Positions 1 to 9,877 of a DNA stretch of 64,000 nucleotides are shown one piece after another; within the stretch, counting starts at the first letter, position 1, and every line of letters starts with the position of its first letter. The DNA is from Prosthecobacter debontii. GTDB taxonomy: Bacteria > Verrucomicrobiota > Verrucomicrobiia > Verrucomicrobiales > Akkermansiaceae. Made by a program: the position numbers and the translations under genes. The notes under the pieces were generated by a model. It ran no database searches, was not told where the DNA came from, and saw nothing but the letters and a program-made list of their open reading frames with translations. Location: the NCBI GenBank assembly GCA_945873125.1, contig CAMCBV010000003.1, positions 1 to 64,000 of the forward strand. The letters are read 5' to 3'.

Positions 1-623
1 CGCCATTGTTCGGTGAGTTTGCCCTCGAAGGCTTGTTTGAGGAGAGATTGGCGATAGGTGCCGAGTTGCTGGCGTGCACGGCGCAGGCTTTCTTCTCCGG
101 CGTCTAGTTCGCTGAATAACTCCTCGATCTTCGCGACGATACGATGCTGCTCAGCGAGGGGTGGGAGAGGAAAGGGTAGTTTTGCGAATGCTTTACCCGA
201 CAGTTCTTTGAATGTAGTTCCTGTAGCGAGTGAATTAGCTAAATCCTTAATGCTCTTGAGGTAGTAGTAAATATACTCGTTGAAGATTCCTTCGGCAGGA
301 GTAAGACTTTTAAATCCTTGGTTGGTGCAAAGGCTTTGTGAAGAAATTGCTAGATAACCTATAGGAGCACGTGATGAGAAATGCACACTGCCTGCTGGCA
401 TTAGTTTTGCAGAACTTTTCAGGAGTCCTTTTTTGCTCAGTGATTTAGCACCTTTTGAAATATACTTAGCAGTGTATCCGGTTAAATCGGAAGGACTGAT
501 CCAAGGAATTTCATCACCCCAATACTCCGGATTTTTTGTGGACGGCGTTCCGCCACTGCTGATGTCTCCCAAATCTGATAGGATGCATTTCTCCCAGGTT
601 GTTGGTATCTGATTTTCACTCAT
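1..623 (-). CDS. hsdS: Type I restriction-modification specificity subunit HsdS (partial, runs off the left edge)
   Basis: The specificity subunit recognises the target DNA for a type I restriction-modification complex. I translated the minus strand from the ATG at 623: about 207 residues are open to the window edge with no stop. The N-terminal part has the first target-recognition domain pattern (GGTPST, then YWGDEIPWISPSDL) and is followed by the typical conserved spacer region PLPPLAEQHRIVAKIEELF with a coiled-coil continuation (SELDAGEESLRRARQQL). Its start codon overlaps the hsdR stop by four bases (ATGA), so the two are translationally coupled. The second recognition domain lies outside the window. 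No hsdM is visible; it must be further left if present. Identification is secure, completeness unknown. Confidence 0.93.
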   Translation of the reverse strand, partial: MSENQIPTTWEKCILSDLGDISSGGTPSTKNPEYWGDEIPWISPSDLTGYTAKYISKGAKSLSKKGLLKSSAKLMPAGSVHFSSRAPIGYLAISSQSLCTNQGFKSLTPAEGIFNEYIYYYLKSIKDLANSLATGTTFKELSGKAFAKLPFPLPPLAEQHRIVAKIEELFSELDAGEESLRRARQQLGTYRQSLLKQAFEGKLTEQW

Positions 624-3403
624 GCCACCAGTTCCCCGTTGATTTCCTCAATCAGCTCGTCCATTTGATCGCCAAAAAGCTGATGCATTTTTCCAAGGCC
701 GCCTTGGGCGTCGAAGGGGGCGAAGTCGAGATCGTCGCGTTCGAAGTGGAGGGAGGTCATGATGTGATCGCGGATCATTTCCAAGAAGGCGGTCTGGTTT
801 TGGTTGAAAGGTTTTCCGGCGTTTTTCTTGAGAATCCAGTCGCGGTAGTTGCGGCGGACGGTGGCGTCGAAAGGACTGAGGGAGGTATCGAGTCCGCATG
901 CGCGGCGGATGAGAGCGACAAGGGCTGTTAGTTCGGTGAGTGGCTTGGCGTTTTCCGGTAGGGAATCGAGCTGAACATAGGCTTCCCAAACCCGGAGTGG
1001 AGCGAGGCGCGGTGCGTCTTGCTTGAGAATGGCGAGTACGTCTTTGATCTGTGCGAGGGTGACTTCCTTACGGCGTTGGGGTTGCTGATAGAAAATGGTT
1101 AGGGCATCGAGCTTGTCCTGATGTTCGCGGCAGAACGTTTCGAATTCGGAAACGAAAGCAGCGGAGCGTTCGCGGGCATCGGCATCCCACTCGGCGCGGA
1201 CGAGTTTGTCCTGGGTATCCAGATCAATGGTCTGGAGATTCGCGGTACAGGTCTCGACGATGAGGTTTACCGCGGCTCCGTTAAGTGGAGCGGCGGCAGC
1301 TTTCACGAGTTGTTGCTGGGCTTTTTCTCGAGCGGAGTCTCCGGGTTCGGTGCCGGGTTGTTGACCAGTAAGCGCGAGCGCTTTTTCTTCAATCGCTTCT
1401 CCATCGATGGAGTGAAAGAGATCTTTGATCAGCTTGCTGATGGAAGTGCCGCCGAGTTTTTCCGCAACGGCATTTTTCTGATCGTCCGTCAGCATGCGCT
1501 CGATGCGGGCGAGACGTCCGGCGAGAGAGGAAATGGTATCGGCATCTGTCGCTCCCATCACAACCTCCATGGCGAGATCTTTAAAAGGCACAGAGGGTTT
1601 GGTGATGGGCGGACGGCTGGCGGTTTTGAGGGATTTGGTGACACCAATCGCATCGACGATGACGTAGTGAGTTTTCGCGGTCTTCGCGGAAGGTGAGGCT
1701 TTGCGCAAAGCATCGTGATCGAGCGTGCGGGTGCCTCGTCCTTTCATCTGCTCGAAGTAGCCACGGGATTTCACATCGCGCATGAAGAGCAGGCATTCGA
1801 GCGGTTTCACATCGGTGCCGGTGGCGATCATATCCACGGTGACGGCAATGCGCGGGTGGTATTCGTTGCGGAATTGTTGGAGAACGGATTTTGGATCTTC
1901 CTCGTTCTTGTAGGTGACTTTTTTGCAGAAGGCGTTTTCCTCTCCGAACTCTTCGCGGATGATCTGGATGATGTCGTCGGCATGTGAGTCGGTCTTGGCA
2001 AAGACGAGAGTTTTAGGGACTTCGTATTCACCATCGCTGCTGGTTCGGTCGGGGAAAATTTCGGGAAGTTTTTTGCGGAAGGTTTGGATGACCGTGCGGA
2101 TCTGAGAGTGGTTTACGATATCCCGGTCTAGAGCTTTGTTAGAATAAGTTTCGTCCTCGTCCAGCGTTTCCCAGCGTTTGGCGCGGGTGAGTTTTTCTCG
2201 TTTCTCGACCAGACCTTTGAGCACGGTGCCGCCTCCTTGAGTGACTTCGGTTTCGATGATGTAGATTTCACCCTGGACGTTCACGCCATCGGCCACCGCA
2301 TCTTCATGGGTGTATTCGGAGACGACGTTTTGGTTGAAGAAAGCGTAAGTGCGAGCATCTGGCGTAGCGGTGAGGCCGACGAGAAAGGCATCAAAGTAAT
2401 CGAGCACTTGCCGCCAGAGGTTGTAGATCGAGCGGTGGCATTCATCGATGATGATGAGATCGAAATGTTCGATGGGAACTTTTTCGTTGTAGCTGACGGG
2501 AAAGGGTTCTTTGCGTGTGGTTTTTCTCTCACCGGGGTTTTCGTCCTCGGCGGATGGGTCGAGCTCCTTGCCTTGGAGAATGGAATACATTCGCTGAATC
2601 GTGGAGATGCAGACCTCCGCATCTTTGGGGACGTGGGAGGAGTTGAGGCGCTGGACGGTATAGAGTTCGGTGAACTTGCGGTTGTCATCGGACGGCTGGT
2701 AGGCAAGAAACTCCTGCTCGGCCTGCTCACCGAGATTTCGCGTATCGACAAGGAAGAGGATGCGTTTCGCTTTCGCATGCTTGAGCAAGCGATAGATCGA
2801 AGTGATGGCGGTGAAGGTTTTCCCTGCCCCCGTTGCCATTTGGATAAGAGCACGGGGCTTCGCGAGCTTGAGTGATTTATCTAACTCGGTGATCGCTGTG
2901 ATCTGGCATTCACGCAAATCAGTTGGATCGAGAGCAGGAAGATCCAACAGGCGCGAACGCAGAGGTTTCTCGTGAGTGAGATATTCACGCAGGGTTTCCG
3001 GACGATGAAAGGAGAAGACTTCGCGGGATCGTGGTTTCGGGTCACGCTGGTCGGTGAAGCGGGTGAGAACGCCAGTAGCTTCATAGAGAAAAGGTAGCGG
3101 AACGCCTGTGTTCTGCACCCATTTGAGTTTGGCTTCCGAGTAGTCTTTGGTTTGATCTTCGGCTGTGGTGATATTATGACCGAGCGTTTCCTTTTTTGCT
3201 TCGATCACGCCGACCGCATTACGATCAACGAATAAAACATAGTCGGCAGGTCCAGAGTCGGTGGTGTATTCTCTCACCGCTTGGCCTTCGCCAGCATTAG
3301 GATTAAATAGCCCTTTATCCTGCACCGACCAACCGGAAGCGCGGAGCTGCGCGTCGATCTGATCGCGAGCTTTCTGCTCGGGGTTTTGGTTGGGAGAAGA
3401 CAT
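620..3403 (-). CDS. hsdR: Type I restriction enzyme R subunit HsdR (EcoEI-like)
   Basis: 927 residues, the motor/nuclease subunit that cuts unmodified foreign DNA. N-terminal nuclease motif: PADY near residue 52 and VIEAKK near 66-71 (D...ExK). Helicase motif I TGAGKT at 191-196, DECH box (IIIDECHRS) near residue 310, motif III LVGLTATP, motif VI region GRGTRT. The C-terminal third (YQQPQRRKEVTLAQIKDVL) resembles the EcoEI R C-terminal domain, which binds the methylase core. Directly followed by hsdS with an ATGA overlap. No Shine-Dalgarno is visible before the ATG at 3403. One TCTAACA word lies inside at 2137-2143. Length and motif order are normal for the family, and the gene looks intact. 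Confidence 0.95.
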   Translation of the reverse strand: MSSPNQNPEQKARDQIDAQLRASGWSVQDKGLFNPNAGEGQAVREYTTDSGPADYVLFVDRNAVGVIEAKKETLGHNITTAEDQTKDYSEAKLKWVQNTGVPLPFLYEATGVLTRFTDQRDPKPRSREVFSFHRPETLREYLTHEKPLRSRLLDLPALDPTDLRECQITAITELDKSLKLAKPRALIQMATGAGKTFTAITSIYRLLKHAKAKRILFLVDTRNLGEQAEQEFLAYQPSDDNRKFTELYTVQRLNSSHVPKDAEVCISTIQRMYSILQGKELDPSAEDENPGERKTTRKEPFPVSYNEKVPIEHFDLIIIDECHRSIYNLWRQVLDYFDAFLVGLTATPDARTYAFFNQNVVSEYTHEDAVADGVNVQGEIYIIETEVTQGGGTVLKGLVEKREKLTRAKRWETLDEDETYSNKALDRDIVNHSQIRTVIQTFRKKLPEIFPDRTSSDGEYEVPKTLVFAKTDSHADDIIQIIREEFGEENAFCKKVTYKNEEDPKSVLQQFRNEYHPRIAVTVDMIATGTDVKPLECLLFMRDVKSRGYFEQMKGRGTRTLDHDALRKASPSAKTAKTHYVIVDAIGVTKSLKTASRPPITKPSVPFKDLAMEVVMGATDADTISSLAGRLARIERMLTDDQKNAVAEKLGGTSISKLIKDLFHSIDGEAIEEKALALTGQQPGTEPGDSAREKAQQQLVKAAAAPLNGAAVNLIVETCTANLQTIDLDTQDKLVRAEWDADARERSAAFVSEFETFCREHQDKLDALTIFYQQPQRRKEVTLAQIKDVLAILKQDAPRLAPLRVWEAYVQLDSLPENAKPLTELTALVALIRRACGLDTSLSPFDATVRRNYRDWILKKNAGKPFNQNQTAFLEMIRDHIMTSLHFERDDLDFAPFDAQGGLGKMHQLFGDQMDELIEEINGELVA

Positions 3404-3485
3404 GAATTGATGAGATTTCTAGAATGAACAAACTGAGACTGAATAGCGAATGGGGATTGGTCAAGCGGGCTTGAGAATCGCGGAC

Positions 3486-3725
3486 CTAAGGCTTTTTCTC
3501 TGGAACGGGATCGTAACCCTGCGTTCCCCAAGGATGGCAGCGCAGCAATCGGCGTAAGGTTAACCAGGAGCCTTTGAGCGGTCCGTGTGCCTTTAGCGCC
3601 TCAATACCGTAATGGCTGCATGTTGGATCGTGCCGGCACACACCGTTACCCCCGCTCAAAAATCTCAGCCATGGCGAGATGCCGAGCTGATAAAATCTGA
3701 TGAAAAGAATGAGGATCTTGGACAC
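3486..3725 (-). CDS. yidD: Membrane protein insertion efficiency factor YidD
   Basis: 79 residues, matching the small YidD family that assists YidC-dependent insertion of inner-membrane proteins. Diagnostic features are the amphipathic N-terminus (FIRFYQLGISPWL), the cysteine-rich core CRHDPTCSHYGIEAL, and the C-terminal RRLLRCHPWGTQGYDPVP. In many bacteria it sits between rnpA and yidC in the rpmH-rnpA-yidD-yidC cluster. Here those neighbours are absent and it lies alone between hsdR and a large transporter. The start is a GTG at 3725; an in-frame ATG giving a usable protein is not evident. An AT-rich AAATTTCAAA repeat lies just upstream (3741-3770). Confidence 0.95.
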   Translation of the reverse strand: MSKILILFIRFYQLGISPWLRFLSGGNGVCRHDPTCSHYGIEALKAHGPLKGSWLTLRRLLRCHPWGTQGYDPVPEKKP

Positions 3726-3740
3726 AACCGGGATGTTGAA

Positions 3741-3770
3741 GTTTCAAATCACAAATTTCAAATTTCAAAA
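3741..3770. repeat. AT-rich AAATTTCAAA-type dispersed repeat
   Basis: Tandem TTTCAAAT/AAATTTC units in the gap upstream of yidD. The same pattern recurs at 28507-28540, 37424-37452, 38150-38184 (inside ileS) and more loosely at 42087-42119 and 55387-55410. Similar (A/T)-rich strings are commonly scattered in PVC-group and environmental genomes; the function is unknown. Confidence 0.6.
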
Positions 3771-3824
3771 TGAGGAATCACATCCTGAGAAAGCGTATTG
3801 CCAAGCCGCCGCTGATAAGAGGAA

Positions 3825-6800
3825 ATGCGTCAGGACATGGATGACGATCGGAATGACGACGAAGAGAAACCCAACCCGCAGACAGCGGAGCCCTCAGGGC
3901 GTGTCCGCGGCCAAGGGATTCTCTCTTGGGTGCGCGCAGCTGGCAGATCCCGTGGGTTGGCAAAACGTTCCGAAAGTCATGTGGGTGCGTTGGTGGATGC
4001 GTTTGCCGCTTTCGCCACACTGGATGATGTGCTCAATACGGTTGAAGCGGATCTCATTCTCGACATGTTGCGCAGCGCATTTCCGGATGTGGATCATGCC
4101 TGGTTGGCGCGACGCTTGAGGCGCGCGGTTCGAAGCCCGATACCCCTGCAAAGCCTCGCCAGCGAGTTGCGTAAAAGTTTTGATGAAACCGAGATCGTTG
4201 CCATCGGCTTGCAACTTTTCACTTTGGTGGATGCGTCCGGGCGCTCGGAACGGAGTCGCGCGAGTTATGAGGTTTTCATGCGCAGGTTAGGTAGGCCGGA
4301 AGTGGGTTCCGCGATTTTGCGGGAAATGCATGCGACGGATGATACGCCCAAGAGTGATGAACCCCTGCCGTTTGAACGTCTTATTTTTGGTGGGAAGAAC
4401 GCGGATGTCGTGTTGCCCCAGGCGGCGGTGGATCATGAATTCCGTCTCTACCGTGTGGACAGTCTCATTTTGCTGCGCAATACCGGTGCCAAAGATCTCT
4501 GGGTTCGCGGAAAATCGGTGCCGCCTAGAGCTTTCCTGCGGGTGCGTGACCGCTTGGAATTGGCCATTCCGGGCTGGACGATTGGATACGATGGCCTGCG
4601 GTTTTTTCTCGATACCGGCAAAATGGAAACTCGCCCGGCGATATACCTCGCCGCCGGCGAGGGTGGCATCATTGCCGAGCGAACGCGATCGCGCGCCAGT
4701 GAAATCTGCGTGCGCTTTGGGTTGGAGGCGGAGGTCGAGATACTTGCCGAAACGAAGCTAAAGGTTGGTAGTTATGGCGCTCTGGCGAAAGGGAGAATCG
4801 TCCGTTGCCATTATCATGAGCGGATTGGCAGCACATCGGGATACAGCCTGACAGTGAATGATCTGCGGAAACGTGCGCTGCAATCCGGCAGGCGGTTTCG
4901 ATTGGTCGCGGAGCGTCAGGAATATCTCGTTTCCAACGATGCCACGGCTTTGAGTCGCGGAGATCTTTTACTTGGCGGCAAACTCGCCCCCCGCACGGTG
5001 CTTTTCATTCGTTTCGATGACGATGGAACAAAGGGAGAACTTGAAATACGCGAGGCCAACGGTCCGGTGTTGGTGGATGGTTTTCCGGTTCGGCAATTTG
5101 CCAGCTTGCGTGATGGATCCCTGATCCGGCTCTCCGGCAGCCAAGCCGTCCGCTGCCGCATTTCCGAGGGTTTTCTCGACGAAGAGAGAACCCAGATAGA
5201 ATCACTCGATGTTGAGGGCTTGGTGTATGATTTTGGAAATGATTTTCGGGCGCTTGATGAAATCAACTTCTCCGTCCAGCGCGGCGAAATGCTCTGTATC
5301 ATCGGTCCCAGCGGCAGCGGCAAAAGTACTTTGCTCACCGCTCTTTCCGGTCAACGCAGGCCGACCCGTGGCAAGGTTAAACTCAACGGTCTTTCTCTCT
5401 ACGATCACCGTGAGAGTTTGGTTCCGTTTGTTGCGCACATGCCGCAAGAGGAAGCGCTCAACCCGCAGCTCACGGTTCGTGAGCACTTGCGCCATGCTTT
5501 GGCGATCCGCCGTCCTGGGCTGGCGAGAGCCGAGCATGGTCGGCGTGTCGATAGCGTATTGGCGGAACTTGGTCTGCAGGGAATCGCCCATCGCAGGGTC
5601 GGTTCTCCGGGAGAGAAAACCATTTCCGGAGGCGAGCGCAGCCGACTCAATCTCGGGCTCGATCTCGGCAGCCGCGCGGAGCTGTTCCTTTTCGACGAGC
5701 CCATCTCCGGTTTGTCTTCAAAAGATTCCGAGCACGTCGCAGAGACGCTTCGCGCGCTTGCAAGAGAGAAAATCGTCATCGCTTCCCTCCACCGTCCCGG
5801 TGCCAGTGTGCTACGCTTGTTTGACAAGGTGCTTCTGTTAGATGAAGGCGGAAAGGTAGCCTTCTTTGGCACGCCTTCTCAAATGGTCGCGTATTTTCGG
5901 GATGCCTGCGCGGAACACGGAATTTCCCATCCCTTAATGGCTGCCAACGCGGAACTCGGCGCGGACTTTGTTTTCGACATTTTGGAAACGCCACTTAGCG
6001 CGATCGGTGATGCGGCAAATACCGGCGCGGCGCGGCGTTTTTCTTCAAACTACTGGCAGGAACGATTTGAGAGTTTGTCGCTCATCACTTCTCTGCAACG
6101 CGATACCGCCTTGCCCATGCATTTGGGTGAGTTGCGCTCCCAAGAGCGGTTGCCGGTTCCGCCGACTCCCCCCCGCCGCTGGCGTGCGGTATTGCGGGTA
6201 TTCATCACGCATTTTCAACGTTCTCTTTTATCCAAACTGCGTAACCGCGGTACGCTTTACAGCACGTTTTTGGAGGCTCCTATTCTCGCCGCGTTGATTG
6301 CCAATACCTTGCGCTCCTCGCCCTCCGGTCCTTACGATTTTTCCACAGCGCTTCACATTCCCGCGTATCTTTTTCTCAGTGTTACCGTGGCGATGTTCCT
6401 TGGATTGACCAATTCCGCCACGGAAATCCTGCGTGATCGGGCAGTGCTGCGTCGCGAACGCAACTGCCATCCCGGCGGACTGTCCTACGTCGCTTCAAAA
6501 TTCCTCGCCCTCGGTATCGTCGCTGCCACGCAATGTTTCTTTTACCTGATTGTCGGCAACCATTTCCTCGAAATCGAAGGCGTATTGCTCTATCATTGGA
6601 TTTGGATGACTCTGACCGCGCTGACCGGCACAGCGATGGCGCTATTGGTTTCATCTCTCGTGCGTACCGAGCGCGCCGCCCTTACCGCCGTTCCCCTCCT
6701 CCTCGTTCCCCAAATGCTGCTTGCGGGTGCGTTGGTTCCTTTCAAGGAAATGAACCGCGGCTTGTTTGAAAATGTGAAAATCGAACGCGAGAATGGAGGA

Positions 6801-7457
6801 GTTCCCGTGCCTGCGATCATCATGCCCCTTCGCTATGCATACGAGGGCATGCTCATCGGACAGGCGACCCGCAACCCTTTCGAAATCGAGCGTATCCGCT
6901 TACAGCGAAAAATTGATCACTTCCGTAAACTGAAAGAGGAGCCCACGCCGGCCCAGATCGAAAAATTGGAAATGGTCAAAGAAGGTCTGCGCCGGCTTTT
7001 GGCATCTGGGGCAAGGGATTCCAGAGAAGCGAAAGCGTTGGTCTCCAGAATCCGCCGCATCACCCATACGGGAACTCCCATTGAAGTCTCTACCATGAAA
7101 GTCTGGCCAAAAGGCGATGATGTCCGCCCGACATATGATTGGTTCGTAAACAACCGTATCGAACTTCTTGTCCGCGAGGCGGAAACCTTTCGTAACGACT
7201 ACCGTAACAAAGAACCCCGGCACGTCTTTCTCGCTCTTGAGAAACCCATTCCGTTTTACGAGATCTTTTCGTTTAACTCTAGCGATCCGGAGAAGGCTTC
7301 CGCCGCTGATCGATTGAGGATCCATGACGATGCCATTTCTCCACCCGGTCAAATCGAAACCATGAAATTCTGTGGTGCCATTCTTCTTTTGGTGGTTTTA
7401 GGTTGCTGTCTCCTTTCCGCGCGTCTCATTCGCGAGCAAAACCGCAAGGTGACTTGA
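3825..7457 (+). CDS. Giant ABCG-like ABC transporter with N-terminal FHA-like modules
   Basis: 1210 residues. Order: a charged, helical N-terminal region (about 1-170) of unknown fold; one or two beta-rich FHA-like segments (about 185-270 with LIFGGKNADVVLPQ, and about 380-450); an ABC ATPase with Walker A GPSGSGKST near 494, signature ISGGERSRL near 598 and Walker B LFLFDEP near 621; and a C-terminal ABC-2 type membrane domain from about residue 800 with roughly six hydrophobic segments, the last at the extreme C-terminus. The ATPase-before-membrane order and the signature match the ABCG/White type, so ATP-driven export or lipid handling is likely, substrate unknown. A large hydrophilic insert separates the last two membrane segments. 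An alternative ATG at 3837 would remove four residues. AGAGGA sits close to the 3825 ATG. Confidence 0.85.
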   Translation: MRQDMDDDRNDDEEKPNPQTAEPSGRVRGQGILSWVRAAGRSRGLAKRSESHVGALVDAFAAFATLDDVLNTVEADLILDMLRSAFPDVDHAWLARRLRRAVRSPIPLQSLASELRKSFDETEIVAIGLQLFTLVDASGRSERSRASYEVFMRRLGRPEVGSAILREMHATDDTPKSDEPLPFERLIFGGKNADVVLPQAAVDHEFRLYRVDSLILLRNTGAKDLWVRGKSVPPRAFLRVRDRLELAIPGWTIGYDGLRFFLDTGKMETRPAIYLAAGEGGIIAERTRSRASEICVRFGLEAEVEILAETKLKVGSYGALAKGRIVRCHYHERIGSTSGYSLTVNDLRKRALQSGRRFRLVAERQEYLVSNDATALSRGDLLLGGKLAPRTVLFIRFDDDGTKGELEIREANGPVLVDGFPVRQFASLRDGSLIRLSGSQAVRCRISEGFLDEERTQIESLDVEGLVYDFGNDFRALDEINFSVQRGEMLCIIGPSGSGKSTLLTALSGQRRPTRGKVKLNGLSLYDHRESLVPFVAHMPQEEALNPQLTVREHLRHALAIRRPGLARAEHGRRVDSVLAELGLQGIAHRRVGSPGEKTISGGERSRLNLGLDLGSRAELFLFDEPISGLSSKDSEHVAETLRALAREKIVIASLHRPGASVLRLFDKVLLLDEGGKVAFFGTPSQMVAYFRDACAEHGISHPLMAANAELGADFVFDILETPLSAIGDAANTGAARRFSSNYWQERFESLSLITSLQRDTALPMHLGELRSQERLPVPPTPPRRWRAVLRVFITHFQRSLLSKLRNRGTLYSTFLEAPILAALIANTLRSSPSGPYDFSTALHIPAYLFLSVTVAMFLGLTNSATEILRDRAVLRRERNCHPGGLSYVASKFLALGIVAATQCFFYLIVGNHFLEIEGVLLYHWIWMTLTALTGTAMALLVSSLVRTERAALTAVPLLLVPQMLLAGALVPFKEMNRGLFENVKIERENGGVPVPAIIMPLRYAYEGMLIGQATRNPFEIERIRLQRKIDHFRKLKEEPTPAQIEKLEMVKEGLRRLLASGARDSREAKALVSRIRRITHTGTPIEVSTMKVWPKGDDVRPTYDWFVNNRIELLVREAETFRNDYRNKEPRHVFLALEKPIPFYEIFSFNSSDPEKASAADRLRIHDDAISPPGQIETMKFCGAILLLVVLGCCLLSARLIREQNRKVT

Positions 7458-7531
7458 GCGAGTCATGTCCACTCGGCACACGAAATGATGCCAACTTTCT
7501 GAATAATCAAAGTCCTGATCTGGCTCGACCG

Positions 7532-9877
7532 ATGGAAATCCAGCGGTATATTCACCACGTGCGTGATCTGTCCCAATCCATATCGGCCGTCATTTCCTGC
7601 CTGAGTGTGGCCGCGGCTTGCATGGTAGCCATTCCACTTCAAGCCGCGCCGGTCATTCCGGGGCTCTATCAAAAACATCCGCTCAATGAGAGTCAGAAAG
7701 GCACGCTGCTGATGACGGAGCTGCGTTGCGCCTCCTGCCATGACGGCATCGCCCCAGCTTCGGCGGCAGGACCGGATCTCCGCGGTGTGGGTTCACGAAT
7801 GAAGCCGGATTTCCTGAAAAAATTTATCCTCAATCCCGCAGCTCACGACCCGAGCACGGCGATGCCGAATGTCTTTGGTGGCCTCTCTGCCGATAAGCAG
7901 GAAAAAATCGCCGCCTCGCTGAGTGCGTATTTGCTCTCTTTGGAGTCCGAGCCTCCAAAGCCAATAGCCGTGGGAAAAGTTGAAGCCGAAGAAGGTCAAA
8001 AACTTTTTCATGAAGTCGGATGCATCGCCTGCCATAGCCCAAGGGACGGCAGCGAGGAGGCGCAACCTGCGGCCCGAACCATTGGCTTGGATCATGTCGG
8101 CTCGAAATATCATGCCGCCGGACTTGCGGAGTTTCTGCGTGAGCCGCTCAAATTCAGACCGGATGGTCGGATGCCGGACATGCGTTTGACCACCCGCGAA
8201 TCGGAACTGCTGGCAGCGTTTCTGATCGGATCCGAAATGGATGACCGGAAAGTGCAAGCCTCTTCGGCCGAGGCAATCGCCGCAGGGAAAAAAGCGTTCA
8301 CGGAAATGAAATGCAGCTCATGCCACAACGTCGATGCTGATCCCAAGCCAGCACACCCATCCGCCCCGGCATGGACTCCGAAACTCAATCTTGCTGCCGG
8401 ATGCCTCTCTCCAACTCCCGGGAAAGCGCCGGACTACAGCCTCAGTGATGAGCAAAGATCCGCGATCCGCAGCGCTCTAACAGATCAGCCGAAAGCACTC
8501 ACGCCTGCGGAGGCGATCCACTTACGCCTGACCCAACTCAACTGCATCGCCTGCCATCAGCGCGATGATTTTGGTGGTGTCAAACCGGAGCTTGATCGTT
8601 ATTTCCACTCCACCGAAGAAGCACTCGGTAACCAAGCCAGAATTCCACCTGAGCTCACGCTCATCGGCGCGAAACTTCAGCCTGGGTGGCTGAATAAAGT
8701 TCTCCATGAAGGCGAGACCGTTCGTCCTTACATGACCACGCGCATGCCACAGTATGGAAACGTCGCACTCGATGGCTTGGCTGAGCTTTTTGGCGAAGCC
8801 GATCGGTTGCCACCGCTCGAATTCAAGCCGCTCGAAAAGGCGTCTGAGCCGGAGATGAAGGATGGAGCGCTCATGTTGCTGGGGGATAAAGGCCTCAACT
8901 GCATCGCCTGCCATAACTACAACGGCAAGGAATCTCCCGGCATGAAGGGGCTTGATCTTATGACATCCTATCAACGCCTGCAACCCGCATGGTTTGATCA
9001 ATTTCTGAAAAACCCTGCGAAGTTTCGCCCAGGCATCATCATGCCCTCGTTCTGGCCGGAAGGCAAAGCCCTGCAGACGGAGATTCTCCATGGAAACACC
9101 GACGATCAGATCCGTGCTCTGTGGTTCAATTTCTCGCTCGGTCGCTCGGCCCGTGATCCATCGGGTTTGAAAGCGGAAGATCCGGAGCTCATCGTCACGG
9201 ATGAAACGCGAACGTATCGTGGTCGCAGTGAGGTTGCCGGTTACCGCGGCATCGCTGTGGGTTATCCGGGTGGCTTGAACTACGCATTCAACGCCCAGAC
9301 CGGAGCCTTCTCCGCTATCTGGTCCGGAAAATTTGTGACCGCCGGCTGGCGAGGGCAAGGCTCTGGAAATTTCATTCCCGCTTCGCCCTCCGTTCGACTT
9401 GCGCAGGACGTCGCATTTCTAACAGATCTTCCGGAAGTATGGCCACTCAAGCCTCAGCGTACCAAAGAAAAACCTGTCAATCCTGACCCGACGTATCCGT
9501 CCCAACACGGGTATGCGTTTAAAGGATATTCGATGGGTGAAAAAGGCGTCCCGACGTTCCGTTATCTCTGCGGAGAGGTGTCGATCACGGATACGGCGGT
9601 CACCACGGGCGGAAAAGCGCCAACCGCCTTGCGCCGCACATTGAGTTTCACGAGCCCCAAAGCTACCACGCTCTACTTCCGAGCATTGGCTGGAAATATT
9701 GAAGCCGTTTCAGCGAATTCATACAAAACCAACCAACTTAAAATCGATCTGGGTGAGTCGTCCGCCAAAAGTACGATCGATCTTCGCAAGTCAACCTCGG
9801 GTAATGAGCTCATTCTCAAACTCGACCTGCCAGCCGGAACCTCCACCCAAACTCTCGATTATGCACTCAGTCGCTAA
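7532..9877 (+). CDS. Secreted penta-heme cytochrome c domain protein
   Basis: From the ATG at 7532 this is 781 residues with an N-terminal signal sequence (hydrophobic stretch ending near IPLQAAPV). Five CXXCH c-type heme sites are visible at about residues 66 (CASCH), 164 (CIACH), 261 (CSSCH), 338 (CIACH) and 457 (CIACH), each followed by a distal Met-containing segment (for example RMPDMRL, TRMPQYG, IIMPSFWP) as expected for class I cytochrome domains. The C-terminal 300 residues carry no heme motif and look beta-rich, possibly carbohydrate-binding. The reading frame is open further upstream to 7403, overlapping the transporter, but the signal peptide favours 7532. Its end overlaps the next gene by 17 bases. 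A periplasmic electron-transfer role for the partner propeller dehydrogenase is inferred. Two TCTAACAGATC words lie inside. Confidence 0.88.
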   Translation: MEIQRYIHHVRDLSQSISAVISCLSVAAACMVAIPLQAAPVIPGLYQKHPLNESQKGTLLMTELRCASCHDGIAPASAAGPDLRGVGSRMKPDFLKKFILNPAAHDPSTAMPNVFGGLSADKQEKIAASLSAYLLSLESEPPKPIAVGKVEAEEGQKLFHEVGCIACHSPRDGSEEAQPAARTIGLDHVGSKYHAAGLAEFLREPLKFRPDGRMPDMRLTTRESELLAAFLIGSEMDDRKVQASSAEAIAAGKKAFTEMKCSSCHNVDADPKPAHPSAPAWTPKLNLAAGCLSPTPGKAPDYSLSDEQRSAIRSALTDQPKALTPAEAIHLRLTQLNCIACHQRDDFGGVKPELDRYFHSTEEALGNQARIPPELTLIGAKLQPGWLNKVLHEGETVRPYMTTRMPQYGNVALDGLAELFGEADRLPPLEFKPLEKASEPEMKDGALMLLGDKGLNCIACHNYNGKESPGMKGLDLMTSYQRLQPAWFDQFLKNPAKFRPGIIMPSFWPEGKALQTEILHGNTDDQIRALWFNFSLGRSARDPSGLKAEDPELIVTDETRTYRGRSEVAGYRGIAVGYPGGLNYAFNAQTGAFSAIWSGKFVTAGWRGQGSGNFIPASPSVRLAQDVAFLTDLPEVWPLKPQRTKEKPVNPDPTYPSQHGYAFKGYSMGEKGVPTFRYLCGEVSITDTAVTTGGKAPTALRRTLSFTSPKATTLYFRALAGNIEAVSANSYKTNQLKIDLGESSAKSTIDLRKSTSGNELILKLDLPAGTSTQTLDYALSR

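Noticed and set aside
2237..2875. Long plus-strand open frames opposite hsdR (also 599-931 and 1121-1696)
   Set aside because: They lie entirely antisense to a gene with intact helicase motifs, have no recognisable family and reflect codon bias of the real strand.
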